DNA from: Stichopus chloronotus
Lineage: Eukaryota; Echinodermata; Holothuroidea; Aspidochirotida; Stichopodidae
Length of the DNA stretch: 64,000 bases
Reading direction: 5' to 3'
NCBI GenBank assembly: GCA_021234535.1
Contig: CM037846.1
Span: 16,194,150 to 16,258,149, forward strand
Made by a program: the position numbers and the translations under genes. Below are positions 29,501 to 40,459 of the stretch, one piece after another. Within the stretch, counting starts at the first letter, position 1, and each line of letters opens with the position of its first letter. The notes under the pieces were generated by a model that did not search any database, was not told where the DNA came from, and was given only the letters and a program-made list of their open reading frames with translations.

Positions 29501-32500
29501 GATGGTGATGTAACGGGGAACAGGTAGTCATGAGAAAGACTTTAACATCCATACTTGAAAGTGCAGTCACTCTCCAAATGAGCTTTGAACATGCATTACA
29601 GAAGGCGTATGCAAAGAAATGTCACCATTTTGGTCACTGTTTTCAGTGGTAAGTATAATCAAAACCCGACAAAAACACAAGACCTATTTTTAACACTGGT
29701 GTTTTGATAGCACCATACCTCATAGTCAAGAGTAGTCCTTGTAAGAGTGATAAGTGTACTTTCTTTCTCATTGCCTGTTCAAAATACCTCACATTTTGAT
29801 TCACTTTAGAGGGCATCAGTAAAAGACTGTACAAAGTGCAATGCAATCAATGTTTCAGGAAAATTTGTAAGTAAAGTTGCATTTTGCAGCTTGGAAACAT
29901 CCCTCGATGATTCGAATAACTTGAATGTCTTTCTTGGTTCATTCAAATAGTTTCATACATCCCTAAAGCTAAGTAGTGACCATGAGGAATTGTCGCTGGT
30001 CACATTGTTCGCTTATGAATGACCAGGGCAGCAAAATGTCAGGCAGGGTACAAGGATACCCACGGTGCAAAGCACTAGTTTTGGAGAACACTTCTCTTGG
30101 ATGACAGGAAACAGGACTTGAATGAAAATTTTGCCTTGATGTGTTATACCTCGTCTATGGGAAAATTCATCCAACATAATCTGCATTTTCTATCGATTAA
30201 AGAGATTCTAAGTTGAAAATTTCTGTTGTCAGGTTAAGTTTCGTCTTCTCCTAAATCTGGACAAGATGCATGTTTACAATACACTCAGAAGACGATGCCA
30301 CTGAGATGTGAGCTAAGTAAAGCTTTCACATGTATTAAAAAGAAAAAAAGAAAAAAAAAAGATGCATGTTTACAATACACTCAGAAGAGGATGCCACTGA
30401 GATGTGAGCTAAGTAAAGCTTTCACATATATTAAAAAAAAAAAAGAAAAAAAAAAGAGTGGTCTAACCAGACACCAAATAAATGTACTCCAATTAGAACT
30501 TCCCACCCCCCTTCCACGTACATTTCACAATAAGTTGGTATGCAGAAGAAAGCTTGAGATCGCTTGTAACATCTAAGCAGTAGTTACAGTGATCTTCAAT
30601 CAGAATCTTTTCTCTTCAATTTTAACTAACATTTCTACAATTATTTCACAATAACTTTTAATATTTCACCATTTGTTTTTGCAATATTTCATGGTTATAT
30701 TTGAGTTTTATGATATTACCATTTTTTTTGTATCTTCAGTACAATAATGAAACTGAACTGAAACCTAGTTACTAACGGTTTTGATAGTATAGTTAGTTTA
30801 CCATGAGAGCCTAATGCAAAGTGTTAACCACATGAAGCCACCCTCCGACCTATCAACGAAAACAATCGTAATGAAATATGTGCTGGCATTTTTTCCTACA
30901 ACAGAGAAGAAATTTCATCTCGCATGCTGAGGGCAAAAGTTTGAAAAGTTGATTCAGAATGTATAACTTGAAGACATCTGGCAACATCCATACCATTTAC
31001 ACATCTAAACAAGTGTTATGGTACTTCTATTCAATCAAAGAGAGAAGGGTAGCCTGTTTAATTAGATTCTGTGAGACCTAAATCTTAGAACTAAAATAAA
31101 AAGAAAGCTGGGCCATACCTTCTTGCCGTTTCTTGTCAGCATTCTGATAGAGAAAAAGGCATAATAGAACAGCTAATCAATGTGATATCTGCAGGAGCAT
31201 GACATTCTAATGTTCTCGATAATGTGCAAGAAATAATGTACTCTCGTCTTGTTATCCAAACTAATTATATCTTGGTTTTCCTCACTTGTGACACAGTGGA
31301 AAGTAGTTGCCAAATGATTTGAGCTCACTAGTGCATAAATGGGTGCCTCTATGTTTCATTTCTCCTATTGTCTGCATGCATATTCCATTATGCTTCAAAG
31401 TTGACAGAGCAACAGATATGCTGGGCTTAATTAAAACAAAACACATATCAATTACAGTATAAAGAAATGCATATTTGAAGTAGGGTATGCAGCAAGGACA
31501 AATTCACTTACATAGTACTACACCGGAGAGGCCAATTCGAAATATTTATTCAAGGCAGTACACAGTGAAGCAATGAAAGTTGGTAGTAAAACATAGTGGT
31601 GCCAACTACACTTATACCAACACACACTAAGACAGAACCGATGTATTCATATGACATGACAACAACTACAGGAAAACTATGCAACCGGCGCATAACAATT
31701 TATACTTTAATCTGAGGGTGAGGTGTCAGACGGACATGGGCACATGGCCAAACAGCAACTGTTCTGTTAAATAAAGGTTTTTACAAAGGTTTTAGAAAAT
31801 AAAAATACAGTTTTTCAAGGTTATCACAGGCCAAACTATATAGGGTATCATAGGTTTATGAAGAAAATAATTAAAATACAAATTCCTACCTCATTCTTAT
31901 ATGAAAAATTCAGAATTCATGTCTCTTTGCAGGAACCCAATGCTGTCTAGCTTTTCATGTGATACCCATATAAGTTGAAGTCATCAGACAAAGGTATAGG
32001 TTTGCAATTCATAGGTTATTATTGTTGAAAATATATAGGCTCCCAAGATGAAACACACGTTTCTGTAGGTTTTGTAGGTTTCACTGTGAGGCTGATATGT
32101 GTTCAATACAACAGAGAGCTGTTTTTATATTTAGAATGGAAGGGATGGTGATGGGACCTAAAGACTGACCTACAAATTGAGTGCTTGAACTTACTGTTCG
32201 ATGTCTCTGCCCTTTCATGTGATCAGCCATATTTTCCGGTCCTGTTGTGTACAAATTACAAACCTGAAATAAAAAGAAAGAAATAACATGAATTTTCCAC
32301 TGATCAACTCCAACGTTTGAAAAAAAAAAAAAAAAACAGAGAAAGGGGAACGGGAAAAGACAAAAAGAAAAAAAAAATGAAAGAAAAAAGAAAAACTGGA
32401 AATAAACTAGAAACATCATTCTGAAAACAAAAAGTACTGGAGCTCGTTTGCATGAATGTTTAATATAAGCTACATACATGACAACCACATAAATTTTCTG

Positions 32501-34732
32501 CCAGCTATGTATACCAATAAGAGTGCTGAAATCATGTGATGCCACTGATGTTGAATAAGTTCAGCCCTGGTTATATTTGCCTGTTTTGGATTACTTGGAG
32601 CACATGGATTTTCTCATTTATTCACCATAGGGCTAGGAAGACAATAAAGCTAGATAGACAAAACAAACACAACTTACTGAACAATGCCACTTGTCTTGAT
32701 CATTGTTTCCCTTCCTAGGAGCGCCTCCTTGACCACCGACTGCATTGTTCTGGCCACCCTTGACAAATTTCGGACCACCTCCTCTAGCAAAACCACCACC
32801 TCTACCTCTGTCAGTGCCACCTTTCTGAAATGCACCTCCTCTGTCTGTACCTCTGGTAGTGCCAGCACCTCTTCCTGTCAACCACTGTGTCATTGGACCC
32901 CCTCTGCCTGTGGTTCCCCGTCCTGCTCCTCCTCTTCCTCCTGCCCCTCCCCTCCCTCCTGCCCCTCCCCTTCCACCTGCACCTACCCTTCCTCCTGCCC
33001 CTCCTCTTCCTCCTGCTCCTCTTCCGCCTCCTCTGACATTGGCTCCTCCTCTAATGACTTCTCCACCACCTTGGCCAGTTGCCCCTCCTTGGTTGGTGCC
33101 CCTTCCTCTGTTGCCTCCAAACCCTGGATTAGCTCCCCATCCATTGTTGGCAGCTCCTCTGCCTCCATCCATTCCTCTCCCCCTCCCAGCACCAGTCAGC
33201 ATGCCTCCACCGGTATATCCTCCATCACCTCTCAACAATCCACCAAAACTGCCATAGTCATCGCTCTGTTTTGGCGCCCATGATGGACCTCCTGTAACTG
33301 TGTCATCTAATTTGAGGAGACAAAAGAGGTTCCTTCTGAGAATATCAACATACCAATGAGGTACTTTGTTGTGCAAATGAATATTCTCTAATGTGTTTTC
33401 TTGGATAAATACTGTAAGTACTAAAGACAAAGCCTATTTCAATAAGACTGCAAAGGCAGGGTTTACACAATACGTTCAGTATCGTTTTCCCTGAACTGGT
33501 CACTGTGATGTCAGAGTGGTGTGTTTCGAGGATCATGGTGGACTATGGTTACACTGACAGCACTTCTGTATGGTGACACACTTTAGGCCTATATGCAGTG
33601 GTTGAGAAAATGCTGTTGTCAGTGAGACTCCAAATGCAAGATACTACCAAGAAAACAATAGCAGTAGAAACTAGCATAACAGCTAACTGCCATCCACAAT
33701 GTCTCCGTTGACATATAACAAAATTGACAGTTAATTTTCCATTTAAACATTTTACAACCCACTATCCAAGAGAAGCAAAAATGTAACTTCAGCATTCTGT
33801 TGATCAAAACTTTCTTTTTTTTGTACTGTCAGATGCTACTAACTAGTCTTTGAAGATAGAAAGTTCAAGGTTCAATTTGTTGAGGACCTAACAGAAAGGT
33901 GTGCAAAGTTTCTCTCACAACTACCTTAAACCTCCTGTTAAAGTCGCTCACACATTAACCCATCCTCCTTGTAAAGTCCTCAATACTTCCTAACCTCCTG
34001 GCAGAATTGGTTTGACAAGTACAGCACTGTCCTCCTGTTACATTCTCTCACAACTACCTATTCTAGTGGTAAAGTCCTTCTCACAACTGCCTAACCTCCT
34101 GATAAAGTTTTTTCCACAAGTACCTAAACCTCCAGGTGGTTTTGCTTGCAAAGTATCTATCCACATCAGATTTAAAGCAGTAATGATGAAGTTATTCACT
34201 TTGGTTAACCGAAAGACTACTGTACTTTCAATTGTTCTAAGAAGCTGAGAGCAAAACTGCACCTGAAACACCTGATAATTAAAGGATGCTCTATGGGTAA
34301 GACATACAATACATATCGTTAACGAGACATTTCACTGCAGACATTGGAAACAAGTGAACAGGTAGTGGAGTGGCCTATGTTACGATGACAGGTGAACAAG
34401 GGGGGTGGCTGCATAAGATGCTAATATAGATTACACCAAGCAAGAGATGGTATATGGGATAGTTACTTCATAAATTTTTGTATTATGAGATGAAGAATGC
34501 AAAATCTTCCAGATGCAGGGATACTCCCATGACACTGGAGTGAGCAATTAGAGTAACAAAGGATGACCAACCTTTCCAAAAGTCACCACTGTCAGATTCA
34601 TACTGTAACATAGGTCTGTCGTTATCGAATCTACCGCTTGGAATGTCACGCTGTGGGGGTAAATGTGGGGCCTCCTTTGCAGACTGCGCTCTAGCCAACC
34701 GTTCTCGAAAGAATGGTTGATACATGATAATC
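8534..34732 (-). CDS. RGG-rich protein with two U1/matrin-like C2H2 zinc fingers (unnamed), about 646 aa
   Basis: Exons on the - strand, in order of transcription: 34732-34572 (ATG at 34725), 33297-32678, 32263-32195, 31143-31119, 29440-29400, 27820-27806 (least certain), 24875-24851, 18625-18545, 16903-16829, 16478-16339, 15093-14850, 12745-12649, 11711-11612, 10969-10877, 9530-9414, 8578-8534 (TGA 8536-8534). Every junction has AG/GT and the phases agree throughout; from the ATG they sum to 1941 nt. Layout: N-terminus with FRERLARAQ; Gly/Arg-rich domain about residues 60-245; zinc finger 1 at C257, C260, H273, H279; a microexon-coded linker; zinc finger 2 at C389, C392, H404, H410; a charged helical part about 416-480 (EERREQEKEKY); then Pro-rich and acidic segments; and a C-terminal block (MIKNEADAAMALQV). 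Fingers spaced C-x2-C-x11/12-H-x5-H beside RGG repeats are typical of nuclear RNA- or double-stranded-nucleic-acid-binding proteins. I cannot name the orthologue. A second acceptor at 33291 would drop two residues. An upstream coding exon may exist near 42.4 kb. Confidence 0.82.
8626..9049 (+). mobile_element. TTAA-flanked MITE, copy 1
   Basis: The segment starts with TTAA then AGGGAAACATTG and ends with CAGTATTTCCCT then TTAA, so a short terminal inverted repeat sits inside TTAA on both sides. It lies in the last intron of the zinc-finger gene. The right third (about 8900-9049) matches the element at 27348-27700 read on the opposite strand. TTAA target duplications are characteristic of piggyBac- and Kolobok-type elements; I cannot assign the superfamily. 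It encodes nothing and contains a run of A near 8744-8760. Confidence 0.72.
11140..11445. repeat. Interspersed repeat, copy A
   Basis: This intronic stretch aligns by eye with 31770-32085. Shared landmarks in the same order are a GTTTTTCA-rich start, a CAGAACCCAAxG segment, CTAGCTTTTC, CATCAGAC, GGTTATT, GAAATATATA and a final CCxGATxAAA block. No terminal repeats or coding capacity were seen, so the type is unknown. Confidence 0.6.
14160..14500. repeat. Degenerate CCATGACTT repeat cluster
   Basis: Intronic stretch with many imperfect copies of a short motif related to TTCCATGACTTTTCC, for example at 14203-14225 and again in varied form through 14360-14470. It looks like a decayed dispersed element or low-complexity expansion, and no gene is visible. 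Confidence 0.5.
16339..16478 (-). other. Exon coding zinc finger 2 of the RGG/zinc-finger protein
   Basis: The exon gives GLEYLIEYEHIEPVLEPHYE, then a C2H2 finger C-G-V-C, 11 residues, H, 5 residues, H. The HYECGVC start and the five-residue His spacing fit the U1/matrin class rather than the Kruppel class. It follows directly in frame on the 16903-16829 exon, which ends ..MIPKVN, and it continues phase 0 into 15093-14850. Confidence 0.85.
18290..18510. repeat. Degenerate GACAATTCC / GGAATTGTC repeat
   Basis: Several imperfect copies of a motif like GACAATTCCCCT occur on one side (18291-18330) and of its complement GGAATTGTCC on the other (about 18405-18505). They flank the exon that ends at 18545 and lie in the intron. 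It may be a decayed fold-back or minisatellite. Confidence 0.45.
20100..20560. repeat. Tandem array of about 140-bp units containing TGACCTTTGACC
   Basis: About three units recur, marked by GAGATATCATGTTT near 20250 and 20390 and diverged forms near 20110 and 20535. Each carries a TGACC(T)-type segment and a GTTCTTGTACT / GTACACC segment. The same unit type appears at 51430-51920. The TGACCTTTGACC blocks resemble nuclear-receptor direct repeats, but this may simply be a feature of the repeat. Confidence 0.65.
20630..21480. repeat. Diverged minisatellite, about 27-28 bp unit (block 1)
   Basis: Dozens of imperfect copies of a unit close to GAATCTTGGATAGATTCC followed by CTCCACAAG run through this intronic stretch. 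Spacing between successive CTTGGAT-like cores is mostly 26-30 bp. Open frames here are by-products of the repeat. Confidence 0.75.
22085..22400. repeat. Diverged minisatellite, same unit (block 2)
   Basis: The same GAATCTTGGATAGATTCC-type unit resumes after about 600 bp of unrelated sequence, suggesting that one array was interrupted by insertion or has partly decayed. Confidence 0.7.
26836..27047 (+). mobile_element. hAT-type MITE, 212 bp, with 8-bp target duplication CATGACTT
   Basis: The ends are CAGTGGCATAGCCA at the left and TGGCTACGCCCCTG at the right, an imperfect terminal inverted repeat. Both ends are flanked by the identical 8-mer CATGACTT (26828-26835 and 27048-27055). Eight-bp duplications and a CAG start are hallmarks of hAT transposons. 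It has no coding capacity and holds a TATATA run and three GGGGGGCAC blocks. It sits in an intron of the zinc-finger gene. Confidence 0.85.
27348..27700 (-). mobile_element. TTAA-flanked MITE, copy 2, 353 bp
   Basis: A perfect inverted repeat of about 20 bp (AAAGGGAAATAGGGCATTT at the left, complemented at 27682-27699) lies inside TTAA at 27348-27351 and 27697-27700. The left 140 bp read on the - strand matches 8900-9049 of copy 1. It is non-coding, in an intron of the zinc-finger gene. Confidence 0.82.
30265..30456 (+). repeat. Two-copy tandem duplication, 96-bp unit
   Basis: GATGCATGTTTACAATACAC starts at 30265 and again at 30361. The two units are nearly identical, including their A-rich ends, so the duplication looks recent. 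Intronic, non-coding. Confidence 0.9.
31770..32085. repeat. Interspersed repeat, copy B
   Basis: Diverged second copy of the sequence at 11140-11445, same orientation, in another intron of the same gene. Confidence 0.6.
32195..32263 (-). other. Exon coding most of zinc finger 1
   Basis: The exon supplies VCNLYTTGPENMADHMKGQR and then HRT. Together with the preceding exon ending in WHCS it makes the finger C-S-V-C, 12 residues, H, 5 residues, H. On the coding strand the acceptor follows an extremely long pyrimidine tract (32270-32400). Confidence 0.9.
32678..33297 (-). other. RGG-domain exon of the zinc-finger protein
   Basis: This 620-nt exon starts at T-G-G-P-S-W-A-P-K and runs through a Gly-rich stretch with many RGG and GRGG units, ending with NDQDKWHCS at a GTAAGT donor. 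RGG domains bind RNA and are common arginine-methylation targets. The opposite strand is open in two frames purely because of this biased composition. Confidence 0.88.
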
Positions 34733-36102
34733 CTGTTGGGCGAAAGAAGGCTAGGTCATCAGTTGATACCAGCTGGATTCCCTCATCCTAGGATGGAAGT
34801 ACACGGCCTACTTTTTGACAGTATACATGTGAATACAACCGTTAACATGTAAGGACCACATAAATCACTACATGCAACAGTGCATCCACATTCAAACGAC
34901 TCGTCTATCAAATTCTACAAGGAATTGAAATGTACATGAACCATTCACTGCTTGTTGAGCATTTACCTGGAAATCATTTTTTTTACTTTCATACATTTTC
35001 AATGGAAATATATACATAGTTGCAATAGATATTTGGATCATGCTTATCATTTTTGTGTGTCATGAATCATTATCTACTGTAGGGTATGCTTAACAATGTG
35101 AAAACTGAACCAATATATTCCTTGCAAGAAACAGAATTACCAAGTAATAATTCTTTACCAAACCTTTTCCATTACTAGGGATGCATGTACTGCGTGTACA
35201 GTGACTGCCTAATTAAGCCCAAGGTGTACTAACAGGTTCTCATAGTGACTACCTCCTAACTCACATGTCTGCACAGCTTTGGTGAGTGGTTTCGCGGCAG
35301 ATCAAACGTTAGTTCAAAATGAAACACAAGAGAAAATGAGAGTTAGCCCTTTGTCACTCAGACCTGTCTTACCAACCAAAGATATGGTTAAAGCTTATCT
35401 CATGCTCTGAAGCATTTAAAGCTTTGTTCCCTGGACCTCCAATGGGCTTTGTTCCCTGGACCTCCAATGGGCTTTGTCCCTGGACCCCCAATGGGATTTC
35501 CCCTTCTACCCCACAAGGGGTCATAAATTTCAGTGTATCAACTTAGACAAGAGCAGTTAAATTTGTTAAATTCGTTTGCACTGGTTGATGCATTTTGAAC
35601 CATCTGAAGTGTGACTATCCTGAGATTTACTGTTTCACCCAGAAATAAGCTGAGACCCCAGAGCTTCTGGGGGCTTTGCCATCTAAGCGCCACTGGGGTA
35701 TTGTCCTTGGACCCTGGGTCCAAAGTGTTTATGTTGTCAACATAGAGAAATAGCCAAATTAATTGAAACCATTTGGAATCTTTGTGTTTTAATGCTCAAT
35801 GCACAGTACTTTGAAAAAATACAAAACCTATTCTGAGACTTTACTTTTCACCCAGGAAGATATGTAAACAATATAGTAATATTTGTAATAAGCTTTCATT
35901 CAAACAGTCAAACTTGCAGAATGTCATTTCCGAATTTGAAAACTCACGTTTCTAAAAAAGTGAATTTGGGAACACATCAAAAAATCCTCCTCTTCACAAA
36001 GAAATATCAGTGAGAAATTAAATTCACAATAGAGGAATTACATAACTGGACAAAGACCATCCAAAGTTGCATTTCTACTCAATTCTGCATCATCTATGAT
36101 TA
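34733..36102. other. Non-coding stretch upstream of the zinc-finger gene's first certain exon
   Basis: No exon is recognised. It includes a three-copy 24-25-bp tandem repeat (about 35423-35494, GCTTTGTTCCCTGGACCTCC unit) and a related GC-rich segment near 35640-35715. Confidence 0.5.
35423..35494 (+). repeat. Three-copy tandem repeat of 24-25 bp
   Basis: The unit GCTTTGTTCCCTGGACCTCC followed by AATGG is present three times. The first two copies are identical and the third is slightly changed. Confidence 0.9.
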
Positions 36103-37302
36103 CAGACCTGCCAACCTGTCTCACCAAAAAATAGGGAGATTTACATTTTCCAGAGCAAAAAAATCGGGAGATAAGTAAAAAAATTAGGGAGACTGGAAAT
36201 TTTCAACAAAACCAGTGCCACAGATAGAATCAGCACCCACATGCATATCACAAGTTTGTCCTAGTAGGTCTATTTTCGTGTACATTGCAGGTACATGTAA
36301 GCCCTTCCTTATGCACAGCCTTTCATAAACTAACTACCTACTTACAAAGCAACCTGCTGTTGGTTTAATTATACTTATCTACGGCATAACAGTTGAAATT
36401 TTATAAACAACAATCTGATTTTCAATGCACTATACACGAGTTAATGGACAATTGCTCTAATAAGCCTTGCGCTGTTTTGGCTATTTTAAGAAATGTCACA
36501 AACAGCACTTGCGCCAGTGATACTGTCAAACTCGTCACAGGGTTCTGGGGGTTTGGCCCCCAGCGAGGTTCCAAGGGGACGAGTCCCTGGTCAGGGGTCA
36601 AGGGAGCTGAAAGCCCCCTTTGAAAATTTTGCAAATTTTTCAGCTGAAATAATGTGATTCTGAAGGAAAATCAGCCCTTGTTGTTACATAAAGACCATAA
36701 AGACAAGCTAAAATAACATACAAATCCAAGAACAGTGAGCCTAACTTTTAATTGAAATAGTCCAAAATATATCCACACAGCTTGTTAGGCAGTTCACACT
36801 TGGGCTGCAATCACGAAATTTCAACCACATAACATCCACTATAGATGTGTATATAAGACAACTTCCCCGCACAGATCACAGATACACAGATCTGCACATT
36901 GTTAACGTACAGATCTGTGGTTATAAGAGCAGATTGCACGGGGCTCCTTTCTGACAAATGGTTTGGGCAATACACTTTCTCATCGTATGTATTAAATCTT
37001 GGATAAATTAAATACACAAAGGAAAGTTCTTGATAAACTGTCTCAACAGTAAGAATGTATCACAGAGGGCAAAAAATATAATGGAAGGTGTTTTTTTTTT
37101 TACTTTTTAGTATTATTCAGAAGATTTCAATTCATCATTTGGTGTTTCCAACTTGTCATTGACGACTTTTCGAGCGCTGGCGCTACCATTGGTCACAAAT
37201 GAACCTAAAACACTGGGTGATTAGACTATGAAACCAGGAAGAAAGATAGATCTGCACAAAATCGGTAGTCTCCTGGTAAAACTGGGAGAGTTGATAGGTC
37301 TG
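36103..37302. mobile_element. Probable 1.2-kb TIR element
   Basis: The left end CAGACCTGCCAACCTGTCTC is matched in reverse at the right end (GGGAGAGTTGATAGGTCTG), and both ends abut the same 6-mer TGATTA (36097-36102 and 37303-37308). Subterminal sequence is rich in GGGAGA. No transposase is visible, so it would be non-autonomous. A 6-bp duplication is unusual, and the superfamily is not assigned. Confidence 0.6.
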
Positions 37303-40254
37303 TGATTATGGTGAAAAGTCATATTGTGTGCTCCAAACTGAGCATTGGAATTTTGATGAAGATATCTAGGACTTTCTAGGCCTAAGCCTAAACATGGAAT
37401 GATATAATACACTCACACAGTTGAATTCAGTTTCAATACGGTATAGCAGACCCACCCCCCAAAATGAAATGACATTGGGAGCAATTGCAGAATACGCTGC
37501 ATATCGACGCTAAGCCGTGAAAAACAGAGGCTACGTAGTGGCGCTATGCATACAGTATTGCGCATAACAGTTTTTGGTTTTATAAAAGGAGATATGTTTA
37601 AGGAATGTTATGAGGGTAAATTTTGAACTTTGTGAAACCATCTCTGAAAGTAACAGTAATGGAAAGAACTCAAAGAGGCCTTTAAAATAAAAAAAAAATG
37701 AGCTTCATAGGGTCACGAATGGTTGAGTTATTGCAAGAAATGTCACGTCGAATTTGATGTAATTTTTAATGGGTTTTTTATGCAAATGAGCAAGAAATCT
37801 GTGAACGTGATGGAATATTGCAATTTATGACATTTTTACATTGATATAACCTTGGAATATTTTAACTTTATTCTTTTCAGGTTTTGTACACTTGAAGATA
37901 CCATAGAGTACCATCATTTCTCCCAGTTTGAGATCAACCAAAAGTCGCAGTTTCAATGTCACAGCTCATTAAATTTTGGTTAATTACTTATATCCAGTGT
38001 GCTTATCGCAGTGCTGAGAAATATCCTTCACAACATTTACACCATATTTGAGGAAAGATTTCATCCATTTACTGTGTCTTTAAAGAGCTCATTTTCCTCT
38101 GCAACATTGTATACCAAGAGTATTTTGCAATTGTGAATTAATTTCAGCACTAACACATTCCTATTAATTCATACAGGCTAATTAAATCTCCCATTCGTGC
38201 TACACAGAAACCCCAATTTCAGTCATATGAATGCTTTCTGGTTAAGTTCTTGAGTTTGTTTTTCACCAAATAGGTTGTTGACCATTCAGACGGGAAAGTT
38301 AGATCAACACAACAAATATCTGTAACACTTTATCAATTAACGACTTAATTATTGCATTAATTAAGTCCTTCCAAGGAAGTTCGTTAACCCTTTGCGTAAC
38401 TAAACCATGTAATCGAGTATTCATCAGATATACTATCAGAAAATGTTGATATGGTAAACTTTGTTGCACACTGTCAACTTCACATCTTTAATTACTTATT
38501 AATTTGATTAATTTATGTTCTGTACTGTAGTCTGTACACTGTAGTATACATTGTACTGTGGTGCATACCCTGTTACACAGTACAGTAACATACATAGCAT
38601 ACCTTAACATGAACTATACCGTACTGTGTATTGCTGCACACTGTCATACTATACATAGAAAATGCAAAGAAAAGAAAATCATATTGCTCAGGTTGAAGCA
38701 ATTAGTTAATGCTGAAGGTGACACTTTGAATATAATTAAAAAAAAACAATATTAATTAACAATTGGAGCCTCTTGGACAAGCTTGCCCAATATTTTTTTA
38801 TCAAGGCCCACGGCCTGGCAAAAAGGCCCAATGACCGCACCATCAACAATATCAGAACTGCTGGAAGGTGCGGTAATATTAGTAGGCATAGCTGCCATTT
38901 TGACTTGAATTGATTTTAATTTTATCAAAATTAAAATTTGGACAATAATATATTTAACAAAGTCTGTGTTTGAATTGATGAATAATTTCCTGTACTGGTA
39001 AGAAAAGTGATATTAACCTAGGCAAGGCTTATAGTCTACCTTACTAGCAAGTTAGCAACTCAGTGAGATGAACAATTGGCAATTGATATAAAAAAAAGTT
39101 TAGTGCTACTAAAGCCTAGAAAGTACAGTAGAAGTCTAGGCTAGAGCAGTGACTATTATTAATTGTTTTAGTAGTGGTCTGGCGATAGTATGATACAGTG
39201 CCAGTAGGCTTACTTACTAATAAGTTAGTAGAGGCCTAGCTTGTTATTTTTGGTTGGTAATATAGGCCCAGGTCTTATCCCAAAATTAATAATATTATGA
39301 TGGTTAATGATTTTTAAGTACTAGTACTGAAGTTTTCGTTATTTGGCACTGTCAACCAATGTTTTTTAGTGTTAGTTTGTTACGTGGATGGTACTACTGC
39401 CAGTACTGATACTAGTGTAGACTCACACAACTAGGTCTGCACTAACTAAGCTTTCACTCAATACTCACTAACGTTGAATTACACCGGTTCAGCTTAGTTT
39501 AAGAACCTTACAGCAACAACAACAACAATTGACTGCAATTTACTACTTTCAGTTACACTGTTACAGATTTCACCTAATGCAGGTTAGAAATTATATAAAA
39601 ATTGATGCAAAGCAAAGGATTCACGAACTTGACGAGGGGTTCAATACAAAACCACACGTAACGAACCACATGTGCGAATTTGACAACCTGGCATAACAGG
39701 CATATTTCAGTGACAGATTTACTCGTTGCCGATGTACTCGTCAGCCTAGCAACGGCTTTTACTTACTTCATAACACTATAAGGTATAAACATAACGTTAG
39801 TAGCTACTGTTAGGTGACCTAATTAAAAAAATACAATCAACGAAAAAAATGAACTCATTACCATTTTTGGTACAAATATGATATATGAACATTCCATACA
39901 CCATTTGAAAGCTAAAATTGTCCTTTTTCCATTTTTTGAAGTTATTTTTGTAAATTATCAGTAAATTGGCAGCAAAACCACTGTTTATAAATCACGCTAG
40001 AGCGCGAAGCAGCCTACGTATCCTTCACAACAGCCACCCAACAGCTCCGCTCACACCCGCTAATCCGCTCTAAAATTCACCAAAATCAACCCATCAGTCG
40101 TAAAAATGAACATTTCAGGCCATTTTCAGGTACGATCTCTACGATGGAGCAATTATTTAAGCATTTTAGTGTATAGTTAGTCTAACTGGAAGCAAAAAAT
40201 TTTGTTACGGCAGCCTGTATTTGTAACGCTGAGCGAGTTTTTCACACCATGAGA

Positions 40255-40275
40255 TGACGTCACATGATGACGTCA
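40255..40275. promoter_or_regulatory. Pair of consensus CRE sites (TGACGTCA)
   Basis: Two perfect palindromic TGACGTCA octamers lie at 40255-40262 and 40268-40275, 13 bp start to start. Such sites bind CREB/ATF proteins and are commonest near promoters. No transcript start was identified next to them. Confidence 0.5.
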
Positions 40276-40459
40276 TTTCCCCTGTTGGATGGTGCAGCAA
40301 TACTTCAGTACGGTATAGTCGGTATCGTTAGTTTAAGTATTAGACAGGATAGGCTTGATCGAAAAAAAAAATACTACGTCCTGTAGGAAATTCAATGGAA
40401 ATTTGCTTTGGGTGTAGTATTGCCTTTAATAAAAAGAAACCAAAACAGGCAATTAAGTG

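Noticed and set aside
32684..33283. Long Ser/Pro/Cys-rich open frames on the + strand
   Set aside because: They are the antisense of the RGG exon; the biased GGN/CGN codons keep the opposite strand open.
33291..33430. Extension of the RGG frame upstream to 33430
   Set aside because: An AG acceptor with phase match at 33298 and loss of Gly-rich character upstream indicate that this part is intron.
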